Part shown: positions 1 through 5,158 of the stretch, piece by piece
How the letters are laid out: every line of letters begins with the position of its first letter
How positions within the stretch are numbered: the stretch's first letter is position 1
NCBI GenBank assembly: GCA_001805845.1
Contig: MHHA01000015.1
Coordinates: forward strand, 1-8,910
Direction: 5' to 3'
From: Omnitrophica WOR_2 bacterium RIFCSPLOWO2_12_FULL_46_30
GTDB lineage: Bacteria; Omnitrophota; Gorgyraeia; Gygaellales; UBA12090
Length of the DNA: 8,910 nt
The notes under the pieces: generated by a model
Databases searched by the model: none
Told to the model about the DNA's origin: nothing
What the model saw: the letters and a program-made list of their open reading frames with translations, nothing else
Program-made: the position numbers and the translations under genes

Positions 1-1
1 C

Positions 2-754
2 AATGAGATTGAATCGGTGAGTAAAAGAAAAACCGAATTTGTTTCGGCGGTATCCCATGAACTGCGCACCCCCCTTACTTCCATAAAAGGTTACGCTTCA
101 ATATTGCTTTCTGAAAAATTAGGCACGGTTCCGCCGGCGGTAAAAGAACGGTTAGAGAAAATCAATAAACACAGCGATGAGTTGACTCATATGGTAAACG
201 ACCTGCTGGATATTGCCCGCATTGAATCCGGCAAGGCCGAACTGAAATTAGAGGCTTTAGATATAACCCAAACGGCGCATTCGGTGATTGAATTACTCAA
301 TCCGCAGCTAAAAGAAAAAGCCATCAACATTCAAACCAATATTCCCAAAGAGCTCTCCTATGCCCTGGCAGATAAATCTCAAGCCTCGCGGATATTCATC
401 AATATTATTGGCAACGCGATTAAATTCGTTCCCGCAGAAAACGGCGCCATCAATATTTCTGCTTTTGAATCCGCGGATGCCATTCAAGTCAATATCGCTG
501 ATAACGGCATCGGGATGAGTGAGCATGACGCTGAACATATCTTTGATGAATTTTACCGGGTGGATAACCTGATAAACCAGAAAACAAAAGGCACGGGGCT
601 AGGCCTAAGCTTAGTCAGGAATATTATCCAGGCGCATAAAGGCAAAATCTGGGTAGCGGCAAGGCCAGGCCAGGGTTCCACCTTTAGCTTTACCTTGCCC
701 AAAGCAAAACAAGAAAATCGCCTTCCTGCCTGCCGGCAGGCAGGCGGCGCATAA
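2..754 (+). CDS. Sensor histidine kinase, C-terminal part (5' end outside window)
   Basis: This is the kinase core of a two-component sensor, which autophosphorylates on His and passes phosphate to a response regulator. The frame is open to base 2 with no stop, so the GTG at 17 is an internal Val and the sensor half lies upstream of the window. Visible motifs are the H-box SHELRTPLTSIKGY (phospho-His codon at 56-58), then the HATPase boxes: N box NIIGNAIKF, G1 DNGIGM, F box FDEFYRVDN and G2 GTGLGLSLV. All catalytic boxes look intact, so the enzyme should be active. The last ~12 residues (RLPACRQAGGA) are encoded by a palindromic genomic repeat and are not part of the conserved fold. The receiver-GGDEF gene starts 66 bases downstream on the same strand and is the obvious candidate partner. 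Family call is firm; the signal sensed cannot be seen. Confidence 0.93.
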   Translation, partial: NEIESVSKRKTEFVSAVSHELRTPLTSIKGYASILLSEKLGTVPPAVKERLEKINKHSDELTHMVNDLLDIARIESGKAELKLEALDITQTAHSVIELLNPQLKEKAINIQTNIPKELSYALADKSQASRIFINIIGNAIKFVPAENGAINISAFESADAIQVNIADNGIGMSEHDAEHIFDEFYRVDNLINQKTKGTGLGLSLVRNIIQAHKGKIWVAARPGQGSTFSFTLPKAKQENRLPACRQAGGA

Positions 755-791
755 CCTTCTGCCTGCCTGCTAAAGCAGGCAGGCGATTTTC
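713..791. repeat. Compound palindromic repeat overlapping the kinase 3' end
   Basis: Outer arms GAAAATCGCCT (713-723) and AGGCGATTTTC (781-791) are a perfect 11-bp inverted repeat. Between them lie two further palindromes: a perfect 20-bp one at 725-744 (CCTGCCTGCC/GGCAGGCAGG) and a hairpin at 761-784 (GCCTGCCTGC, loop TAAA, GCAGGCAGGC). The stop codon of the histidine kinase (752-754) falls between the two. No U-run follows, so it is not a standard terminator, although it could attenuate transcription between kinase and regulator. The nested design suggests a REP-like dispersed element, but only one copy is in this window. Confidence 0.8.
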
Positions 792-820
792 GCAGTAGTT
801 TATATATACTTTCCTATACC

Positions 821-1756
821 ATGAAAAAACCACGCATACTTATCGTTGATGATGATGCGGATATCCGCGATATCCTGAAATTAACCTTAAGTGAAGAGGA
901 TTACGAAGTCATTGAAGCTGCGGATGGAATGGAAGGCCTAAAAATGGCTCAGGGGAAATCCCCGGATTTGGTAATCTTAGACTATAAGATGCCCTATCTT
1001 GACGGCAGGGAGGTCTGCCGCAGGCTGAAGAAAGATATTCTGCTGCGCCATCTGCCCGTGATTATGCTTACCGGAAAAGGCGACCTTGTGGATAAGGTCA
1101 AAGGAATCGATGCCGGCGCTGACGATTACATTGTTAAACCATTTGAACCGGCAGAATTGTTAGCCCGCGCGCGAATGATTTTACGGCGCACCGAAAGAGA
1201 CCTTGAGGCCAATCCCTTAACCCGCCTGCCCGGGAACATATCCATTGTCAACGAACTGCAAAACCGCGTGGAAAAAAAAGCGCCGCTGGCTGTGGGATAC
1301 GCGGACCTGGATAAATTTAAGTCCTACAATGACAAGTATGGCTTTGAACACGGAGATGAGGTTATCCGGGAAACTGCCAGAACAATCATCACCGCGATAA
1401 ATGAATGCGGCAACAGCGATGATTTTATCGGCCATATCGGCGGGGATGATTTCGTATTTATTACCACGCCGGATAAATCAGATAAGGTCTGCCAAAAACT
1501 CATCACAGAATTCGAGAAAAAAGTCCCGGAATTCTATGAGCCGGAAGATGTTCGCAAGGGTTATATTATAGCTCATGACCGTAAAGGACAGCTCCAGCAA
1601 ATCCCCCTTGTCTCTATCTCAATAGGCTTAGTTACCAATGAATCCCGTATTATCACCCACGTTGCCCAAATCAGCGAAATAGGCGCGGAATTAAAGGAAG
1701 CCGCCAAGCGCCTTGAACGTTCAAATTATATCAAGGATAAAAGGAAAGAAACCTAA
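821..1756 (+). CDS. Response regulator with receiver and GGDEF-type domains
   Basis: A 311-aa protein with an N-terminal receiver domain (about residues 4-122) and a GGDEF-fold domain (about 130-300). In the receiver, the acidic pocket D10-D12, phosphoacceptor D54, T84 and K106 are all present, so phosphorylation is expected. The GGDEF half shows NPLTRLPGN, DLDKFKSYNDKYG and the signature as GGDDF (207-211), with Asp where the family has Glu. The position of the usual inhibitory RxxD site reads NSDD, so product inhibition at that site is unlikely. It may be a diguanylate cyclase or a degenerate nucleotide-binding output; the sequence does not decide. No convincing Shine-Dalgarno sequence precedes the ATG, unlike most genes here; TATACT at 805-810 might act as a -10 element giving a very short leader. 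It follows the kinase and is likely its partner. Confidence 0.9.
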   Translation: MKKPRILIVDDDADIRDILKLTLSEEDYEVIEAADGMEGLKMAQGKSPDLVILDYKMPYLDGREVCRRLKKDILLRHLPVIMLTGKGDLVDKVKGIDAGADDYIVKPFEPAELLARARMILRRTERDLEANPLTRLPGNISIVNELQNRVEKKAPLAVGYADLDKFKSYNDKYGFEHGDEVIRETARTIITAINECGNSDDFIGHIGGDDFVFITTPDKSDKVCQKLITEFEKKVPEFYEPEDVRKGYIIAHDRKGQLQQIPLVSISIGLVTNESRIITHVAQISEIGAELKEAAKRLERSNYIKDKRKET

Positions 1757-1783
1757 AGCGCTTTCTTAAGCCTCCCGAAGTAC

Positions 1784-1814
1784 AAAAAAGCCAGCAATAA
1801 ATGCTGGCTTTTTT
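1784..1814. terminator. Rho-independent terminator after the response regulator
   Basis: A perfect 13-bp stem AAAAAAGCCAGCA / TGCTGGCTTTTTT with a 5-nt loop (1797-1801). The A-run on one side and T-run on the other let it work in both directions. It ends the plus-strand signalling unit and also insulates it from the convergent tRNA-Leu transcript. Confidence 0.92.
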
Positions 1815-1844
1815 AAAAAACCCTAAACTCAAATTCAGATTTTA

Positions 1845-1925
1845 TGCGCGGGGGGGGAGTTGAACCCCCACACCTTTCGGCATTAGCCCCTCATGCTAAC
1901 GTGTCTGCCATTCCACCACCCGCGC
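1845..1925 (-). tRNA. tRNA-Leu (anticodon GAG)
   Basis: An 81-nt class II tRNA. Acceptor stem GCGCGGG/CCCGCGC, D-stem GTG/CAC with AATGGCAGA in the loop, anticodon stem TTAGC/GCTAA with loop ATGAGGG (anticodon GAG, reads CUC/CUU), a long variable arm with a small GAAA-loop hairpin, T-stem GGGGG/CCCCC with loop TTCAACT, discriminator A. The 3' CCA is not encoded (ATAA follows), so it must be added after transcription, unlike the tRNA-Gln at the other end of the window. A good promoter lies just upstream at 1965-1992. Confidence 0.95.
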
Positions 1926-1964
1926 GTAATCGCCGAGGGGAATATTTTCAAGCTGAATAAAATT

Positions 1965-1992
1965 ATTATACAATGGTTAGCCTAATTAGCAA
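1965..1992 (-). promoter_or_regulatory. Promoter of tRNA-Leu
   Basis: On the minus strand: -35 TTGCTA (1992-1987), 16-nt spacer, perfect -10 TATAAT (1970-1965). Expected start of transcription near 1958 gives a 5' leader of about 33 nt before the mature tRNA end at 1925. Confidence 0.7.
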
Positions 1993-2057
1993 GGAGAAAA
2001 TACCCGCACCGCCTAATGGTTCAGGCTTTAACGAGGCTGGACTTCGGCATATTCTTC

Positions 2058-2100
2058 AAAAAATAAGGCCCGGCGCTCTTACTATAGCCGGACCTTATTT
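2058..2100 (-). terminator. Rho-independent terminator of the cold-shock gene
   Basis: The minus-strand RNA forms AAAUAAGGUCCGGC / GCCGGGCCUUAUUU (2100-2087 with 2074-2061), with one U-G wobble and a 12-nt loop, followed by UUU. It begins 5 bases past the csp stop codon. Confidence 0.9.
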
Positions 2101-2104
2101 ATAG

Positions 2105-2308
2105 TTATATCTTTACTACGTTTGTTGCTTGAAGGCCCTTGGGCCCTTCTCCGATTTCAAATTCAACTGCCTGTCCTTCGCTTAAAGATTTGAAACCTTC
2201 GCCTTGAATTGCATTGTGGTGGACAAAACAATCTTTACCTCCAGCATCCGGTGTTATAAACCCATAACCTTTTTGGTCGTTGAACCACTTAACTTTTCCT
2301 TTTGCCAT
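2105..2308 (-). CDS. csp: Cold-shock domain protein, CspA family
   Basis: A 67-aa single cold-shock domain, the usual full length. It binds single-stranded RNA and DNA and melts RNA structure as a chaperone in the cytoplasm. Seen: N-terminal MAKGKVKWFN, RNP1 as KGYGFI, RNP2 as CFVHH (more often VFVH[FY]), then the conserved GFKSLSEGQAVEFE and GPKGLQATNV. The start is fixed by a full GGAAGGAGGT Shine-Dalgarno sequence a few bases upstream of the ATG. It has its own promoter (2429-2457), a leader of about 115 nt holding a terminator-like hairpin, and its own terminator, so it is a single-gene unit. Long structured leaders are known for cold-shock genes; the one here looks like a transcription attenuator and is described separately. 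Confidence 0.97.
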   Translation of the reverse strand: MAKGKVKWFNDQKGYGFITPDAGGKDCFVHHNAIQGEGFKSLSEGQAVEFEIGEGPKGLQATNVVKI

Positions 2309-2354
2309 AATCCGCTACCTCCTTCCGGTAAAATTTTAGCAAATAATGGCAGAA

Positions 2355-2394
2355 AGAAAAAACCGCAAGGCGAGTTATCTTTTACCTTGCGGTT
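2355..2394 (-). terminator. Terminator hairpin inside the csp leader (putative attenuator)
   Basis: Minus-strand RNA: AACCGCAAGG (2394-2385), 14-nt loop, CCUUGCGGUU (2370-2361), then UUUUCUUUCU. It is a good intrinsic terminator placed downstream of the csp promoter and upstream of the csp ribosome binding site. A second, 8-bp perfect inverted repeat, AGGCGAGU (2412-2405) with ACUCGCCU (2375-2368), encloses the 5' arm of the terminator and shares three bases with its 3' arm, so the two folds compete. It could instead be a plain terminator for the upstream membrane-protein unit. Confidence 0.75.
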
Positions 2395-2428
2395 ATAAAC
2401 TTCTACTCGCCTATTTACTATTTATTTT

Positions 2429-2457
2429 AATTTACTTCAACTCTCGCTGTTTGTCAA
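2429..2457 (-). promoter_or_regulatory. Promoter of the csp transcript
   Basis: Minus strand: perfect -35 TTGACA (2457-2452), 17-nt spacer, -10 TAAATT (2434-2429, four of six consensus bases). Transcription would start near 2422, upstream of the leader hairpins. The -10 is weak, so confidence is moderate. Confidence 0.55.
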
Positions 2458-2474
2458 TGAAATTATGCCGGGAT

Positions 2475-2570
2475 CTAAAATCGCACCGCGTGCCCGAGCC
2501 AGAAGATACAGGCTATCGCTATGATATGAAGAATCCACCAGCCGGGTTTAAATAGTATGAACCGGTACAT
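2475..2570 (-). CDS. Very small membrane protein (31 aa)
   Basis: A 32-codon frame starting ATG 11 bases after the stop of the 165-aa membrane protein gene, so probably translated from the same mRNA. The spacer has a purine-rich GGCAGGCGG that could serve as a weak ribosome binding site. The product begins MYRFILFKPGWWILHIIAI and continues as one hydrophobic helix with a short C-terminal HAVRF. The MYRF...PGWW..H start resembles the first transmembrane segment of SURF1-like membrane proteins, but there is no soluble domain after it. It is either a genuine single-helix partner of the upstream protein or the surviving start of a longer gene. Function unknown. Confidence 0.5.
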   Translation of the reverse strand: MYRFILFKPGWWILHIIAIACIFWLGHAVRF

Positions 2571-2581
2571 AACCGCCTGCC

Positions 2582-3079
2582 TTATTTCCAGAAAATGTTT
2601 CCTGAAGCATATACTATTGCTAAAGCAAAAAGATGCGCCCACCACCAACCCATATTTGGATATCTAAAGAAACGCCCCTGCGCGGCTGCCTCCGTCTCTG
2701 ACTTTAAGAATTCCAGGTCAAACAATGTTTTTCCTACGGCAAATTTTCCCCATAAAATGGCGATATCGGCAAATGTCGTATTCAAAATAATACTCGCCGG
2801 GGTAATCGGGCCCTGGAAATGGGCAATGGAAAAATGCGCCATGGTTATTGTGCCGATTATGGCCAAAAAACCATTGATAATATATGCTAAGGTAACCGTT
2901 GGCCTAAAGCAAAAAAGAAAGGGCAGGCAAAAAACGCTTCCTATTCCAGAAATAAAAGGTATAAGGTTAGCCGCGTTCTTTACCGGAGGATGTATTCTAA
3001 GGTGTAAGAGCCATCCGCCGAGGCCAAGGAAAAATAAACCAGCGGCAAGCGCCGCTTTTATCATCTCTTTCCTCTTCAT
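2582..3079 (-). CDS. Integral membrane protein of unknown function
   Basis: A 165-aa hydrophobic protein. Likely membrane segments are residues 7-26, 39-60, 62-86, perhaps 95-115, and 146-163. A positively charged start (MKRKEMIK) suggests the N-terminus stays in the cytoplasm. Conserved-looking polar residues sit in or near the membrane (HLRIHPP near 27-33, MAHFSIAHFQG near 80-90, NTTFADIAILWGKF near 98-111); several His residues could bind metal or haem, which is only a guess. The AGGATGG before the ATG is a modest ribosome binding site. I do not recognise a named family. The 31-aa membrane protein follows at 11 bases, so the two probably act together. The plus-strand reading frame over the same bases has no protein-like character. 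Confidence 0.72.
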   Translation of the reverse strand: MKRKEMIKAALAAGLFFLGLGGWLLHLRIHPPVKNAANLIPFISGIGSVFCLPFLFCFRPTVTLAYIINGFLAIIGTITMAHFSIAHFQGPITPASIILNTTFADIAILWGKFAVGKTLFDLEFLKSETEAAAQGRFFRYPNMGWWWAHLFALAIVYASGNIFWK

Positions 3080-3104
3080 AATTTATGCCATCCTATTTAT
3101 TTAA

Positions 3105-3309
3105 CTATCCTTCTGATAATTTATTTTCCCCTAAAAAGTTGAAATAAGCCGCGCCGTGAAACGCCAAATTGTCTGCCCGAACTGGACGCCAGACGAACTC
3201 CACAACCTCAAGAACTCCACTTACTTGTGAAACTGACTGTTCGCCGTTTCAAGCGGGGTTTTATCTATTTGAGCAACTGAAACTAATCCGCCAAGTGCGC
3301 AGGGGCGGA
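3105..3309. other. Intergenic stretch with a partial repeat, no gene seen
   Basis: About 230 bases between the membrane-protein unit and the end of the toxin operon. It holds one partial copy of the dispersed repeat (3173-3199) and a short GC inverted repeat ATCCGCC/GGCGGAT (3286-3292 with 3304-3310) directly after the 47-aa gene, which lacks a U-run and is a poor terminator. I found no convincing promoter for the membrane protein. Confidence 0.6.
3173..3199. repeat. Dispersed repeat, copy A (half element)
   Basis: These 27 bases, starting CTGCCCGAACTGGACGCC, are identical to 4953-4979. Only this half is shared; the other half of the palindrome seen at 4930-4979 is not recognisable here. Confidence 0.85.
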
Positions 3310-3453
3310 TCAGGTTGCTTCTATCTTTTTAACCTTCCCATTCTCCCATACCGCAAGCGGACGGCCGTCTTTTTTATGTTGTGCTATTACTTTCTTTACC
3401 GCCTCTTTCATGGCAAGTTCGGCCTTCTCATGCATCGTTAATCTTTTTTTCAT
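3310..3453 (-). CDS. Small protein (47 aa), candidate antitoxin of the zeta-type toxin
   Basis: A 48-codon frame whose ATG overlaps the stop of the zeta-type toxin gene (ATGA, four bases), a classic sign of translational coupling. The product is basic and helical at the start (MKKRLTMHEKAELAMKEAV) and ends DGRPLAVWENGKVKKIEAT. From memory, many COG4185-type zeta toxins are followed by a protein of about this size with a helical N-terminus and a [PxxxWxxGKVxxI] C-terminus, which matches. It is therefore the best candidate for the neutralising partner, although it is unrelated in sequence to the epsilon antitoxin. It is too short to show a known fold. The opposite strand has an open frame here but without protein-like features. 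Confidence 0.78.
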   Translation of the reverse strand: MKKRLTMHEKAELAMKEAVKKVIAQHKKDGRPLAVWENGKVKKIEAT

Positions 3454-4037
3454 AACTTAACCCCCGCCTTATTTAATATCTTCTGAAATAAAATATCGTT
3501 TCGGACATCTACATGTGAATTATCCTTCTTCGCAATCAGTTTAGGTTCTTTCTCTGAGTTATCAAATAATAGCCATGTATCAAGTAGCGGACGATAGATA
3601 TTAAAGAAATTAACAATGCTCCTCTCAAATCGCCTTTTAACATCTTCGCCCGGAACATCATGTCCGCCTTCAGCTACCCTATCTTTAATACGAGCTATAG
3701 CCAGCTGAGAACTCGGTATCCATAAAAAGAAAAGATGAAGCCTGTATCTTTTCTCTTTTAGCTCTTTGAAATGTCTTAGGTAGGTTTTCCCTGCAAGAGT
3801 AGTCTCAAAACCAAAATCAATATTCCGCTGTGCGAATTCTTTTATTTGCTGTAAAACAAGCTTCCCCGCTTTAATCGCTACTTGCCGTGGTGAGAACGGA
3901 GCTAAGCCCTGTGCAATAAGATCGGCGTTGATAAAATTTGGGCAATGGGCGTAATTTGGCAAAAACTCTTTTGCAAATGTAGTCTTTCCCGAACCATTAG
4001 GCCCGGCTATTATGTAGACATTTTTACGATTTGGCAT
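3450..4037 (-). CDS. Zeta-toxin-family P-loop kinase
   Basis: A 195-aa P-loop kinase of the zeta/COG4185 group. Seen in order: Walker A GPNGSGKTT (12-20), FINADLIAQGL with the likely catalytic Asp39, the FETTLAG motif, and the conserved RVAEGGHDVP block, then RRFERSIVNFF and YRPLLDTWLLFDNS. All parts needed for phosphotransfer appear intact and the length is normal. Classical zeta/PezT enzymes phosphorylate UDP-N-acetylglucosamine and block cell-wall synthesis; the substrate of this subgroup is not something the sequence shows. AAGGA precedes the ATG by four to five bases. The gene overlaps its upstream neighbour by 14 bases and its downstream neighbour by four, so the three are one operon. 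Confidence 0.92.
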   Translation of the reverse strand: MPNRKNVYIIAGPNGSGKTTFAKEFLPNYAHCPNFINADLIAQGLAPFSPRQVAIKAGKLVLQQIKEFAQRNIDFGFETTLAGKTYLRHFKELKEKRYRLHLFFLWIPSSQLAIARIKDRVAEGGHDVPGEDVKRRFERSIVNFFNIYRPLLDTWLLFDNSEKEPKLIAKKDNSHVDVRNDILFQKILNKAGVKL

Positions 4038-4269
4038 TCTTCCTTAATTTTATGCTCCGACTAAACAACGCTTCCACCTCTTTGAGGGTCAGTTTATTCC
4101 CCGCCAAGGCTGTTGATGCATGGGCGTTACGTATCAACGCCAGGCGTCTCAACTTTTCTTCCAGCTCAGAAGATAAACAAGCTCGCTCGATAATCTCCCG
4201 CGCTGACGTAATATTCGTAAGATTATTTCGTATTTTACCTGTATTTGTATATTTTGGTTTGAACGGCAT
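4024..4269 (-). CDS. Fic N-terminal-domain fragment (81 aa), first gene of toxin operon
   Basis: The 81-aa product matches the start of Fic-family AMP-transferases: KYTNTGKI..NLT, then REIIERACLSSELEEKLRR, then ALIRNAHASTALAGNKLTLKEVEAL. The [S/T]xxxE[G/N] inhibitory-helix motif of Fic proteins appears as STALAGN, with Ala56 where Glu is usual. The protein stops there; the HPFxxGNGR catalytic core is entirely missing, so it cannot be an active Fic enzyme. GGAG lies eight bases before the ATG. The 3' end overlaps the toxin start by 14 bases, a junction that keeps both frames intact. It may be a truncated relic that now provides the transcription start of the operon, or a kept regulator or adaptor domain. 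I cannot tell which. Confidence 0.72.
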   Translation of the reverse strand: MPFKPKYTNTGKIRNNLTNITSAREIIERACLSSELEEKLRRLALIRNAHASTALAGNKLTLKEVEALFSRSIKLRKNAKS

Positions 4270-4283
4270 AATAGCGCTCCAGC

Positions 4284-4319
4284 AAATGACAATCTAAATG
4301 ACAACCAAAATGACAACCA
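4284..4319 (-). repeat. Three tandem 12-bp repeats before the toxin operon
   Basis: Units at 4284-4295, 4296-4307 and 4308-4319. The second and third are identical (plus strand AAATGACAACCA); the first matches 10 of 12 (AAATGACAATCT). On the coding strand they read TGGTTGTCATTT. They lie 15 bases upstream of the first start codon, where an operator for autoregulation would be. A weak -10-like TAAAAT is at 4325-4320, so the repeats would cover the transcription start. Confidence 0.85.
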
Positions 4320-4360
4320 ATTTTATCCGTTAAAGATCAAAGAATGGCACAGTATTAAAT

Positions 4361-4900
4361 CTAGAAAACTGTTTTGTATGGTAATTCAAATTTTGATTCT
4401 TTCGCCTGTTTCCATTCCTTTAGGATTTTCTTATTTAGAATATTGCTCCAAAATGCCATATTGCAGCTTACATCAATGATCGACTTATTATCTTCTGATA
4501 ACTTCAGCCAGACATTAATATTACGCTCTGATGAAGGATCTGCAACATAAGGCCCAGGCGCTATCTGGAAAGTGACAGTATGATCTTTATTCAAACGAAG
4601 GTCTCTAATAGTTCCTTCGTCGCTGCTAAATTGTTCCATTTTCAGGCAGACATCTTTTTGATCATGAAATGGCGTAATGAAGATATGCGACCAAAATATT
4701 TGCATATCTCCATTAACATTTGTAATAAGTGGATTGGTTATTATTTTTTCTCCCGTCATTTTGCCGTCTTCATAAACATCTAAATATAATTCGCCGCCAA
4801 CGAGTACAGCCTGATTCGTTTCTTGGGAGAAACAAGGAGTGACAAACGATGCCGTAGAGCAAAGAAAGAATGTTAAAATTAACCCTAATATTCTTTTCAT
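4361..4900 (-). CDS. Exported protein of unknown function
   Basis: A 179-aa protein with a clear signal peptide: MKRILGLILTFFLCSTASF, with likely cleavage near CFS/QET. The ATG at 4900 is preferred because AAGGAGG ends five bases before it; the in-frame TTG three bases earlier would be too close. The mature part is about 155 residues, beta-rich by appearance, with no Cys pattern or motif I recognise; it has VGGELYLDVYEDGKM near its start and NINVWLKLSEDNKSIIDVSC late. A perfect TATAAT at 4927-4922 with a start about 15 bases before the ribosome binding site suggests its own promoter. The toxin operon begins 91 bases downstream on the same strand, with no clear terminator between, so read-through is possible. 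Confidence 0.82.
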   Translation of the reverse strand: MKRILGLILTFFLCSTASFVTPCFSQETNQAVLVGGELYLDVYEDGKMTGEKIITNPLITNVNGDMQIFWSHIFITPFHDQKDVCLKMEQFSSDEGTIRDLRLNKDHTVTFQIAPGPYVADPSSERNINVWLKLSEDNKSIIDVSCNMAFWSNILNKKILKEWKQAKESKFELPYKTVF

Positions 4901-4921
4901 CAAAACCTCCTTCTGCTTACA

Positions 4922-4927
4922 ATTATA
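4922..4927 (-). promoter_or_regulatory. -10 element of the exported-protein gene
   Basis: TATAAT on the minus strand, 22 bases before the start codon, giving a very short leader with the ribosome binding site. No -35 is found at 16-18 bp because that position is occupied by repeat copy B; TTGACG within the repeat is only 13 bp away. Confidence 0.5.
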
Positions 4928-4929
4928 TG

Positions 4930-4979
4930 GTTCGCCTGAGCGTCAAGGTTGGCTGCCCGAACTGGACGCCAGACGAACT
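4930..4979. repeat. Dispersed repeat, copy B (whole imperfect palindrome)
   Basis: The left half 4930-4955 is identical over 26 bases to 8309-8334, and the right half 4953-4979 is identical over 27 bases to 3173-3199. The halves are related to each other as an imperfect inverted repeat: GTTCGCCTGAGCGTCAAGG on the left against GTTCGTCTGGCGTCCAG read from the other strand. This is the only whole copy; the others are halves. Confidence 0.82.
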
Positions 4980-5068
4980 TCAGAACTTGAATACTTTCAA
5001 CTGTTTGTAAAATTCAAAATAACCTGCCGAAAGCCGCTAAGGTACAGATTACACTAAACTTTCGGTTT

Positions 5069-5158
5069 TTACAACACATTGCTTTTGCCGATATTGCACT
5101 TGGAACATAGCGTTTGCAGATTTTCTAACACCGTTTCTCCTTTATTAGCCAGTCGTTT
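5069..5158 (-). pseudogene. C-terminal remnant of an HNH endonuclease
   Basis: The minus-strand frame 5158-5069 reads KRLANKGETVLENLQTLC, then SKCNIGKSNVL, then stop. GGETVLENLQTLCxxCNxxKS is the very recognisable end of many HNH endonucleases, including the second zinc-knuckle Cys pair and the final Asn/Lys. The upstream part, which should hold the Asp-His catalytic pair (VDHIxPxSxGG), is not preserved: the same frame gives HYLILKRLANKG instead. The remnant overlaps the last few codons of the two-helix membrane protein in another frame. An AAAGGAG followed by GTG (5131) could start a 20-residue frame, but this is probably chance since those bases encode KGET of the nuclease. It is debris of a lost gene. 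Confidence 0.7.

Noticed and set aside
2595..3104. 169-codon plus-strand open frame opposite the membrane protein gene
   Set aside because: It mirrors the minus-strand membrane protein, is rich in Lys/Pro/Ala without domain character, and has no ribosome binding site; the minus frame has clear membrane helices.
3286..3310. Inverted repeat ATCCGCC/GGCGGAT as terminator of the toxin operon
   Set aside because: No U-run follows on the minus strand and the stem is only seven pairs with an 11-base loop.
3169..3441. 90-codon plus-strand open frame
   Set aside because: It crosses the repeat copy and lies opposite the 47-aa gene, with no start signal and no protein-like pattern.
4284..4319. Tandem repeats as a CRISPR array
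   Set aside because: Units are 12 bp and directly adjacent, with no spacers and no cas genes.
5027..5070. Hairpin CCGAAAG/CTTTCGG followed by TTTTT on the plus strand
   Set aside because: It has terminator-like form, but the loop is 26 bases, the stem is short, and no plus-strand gene precedes it.
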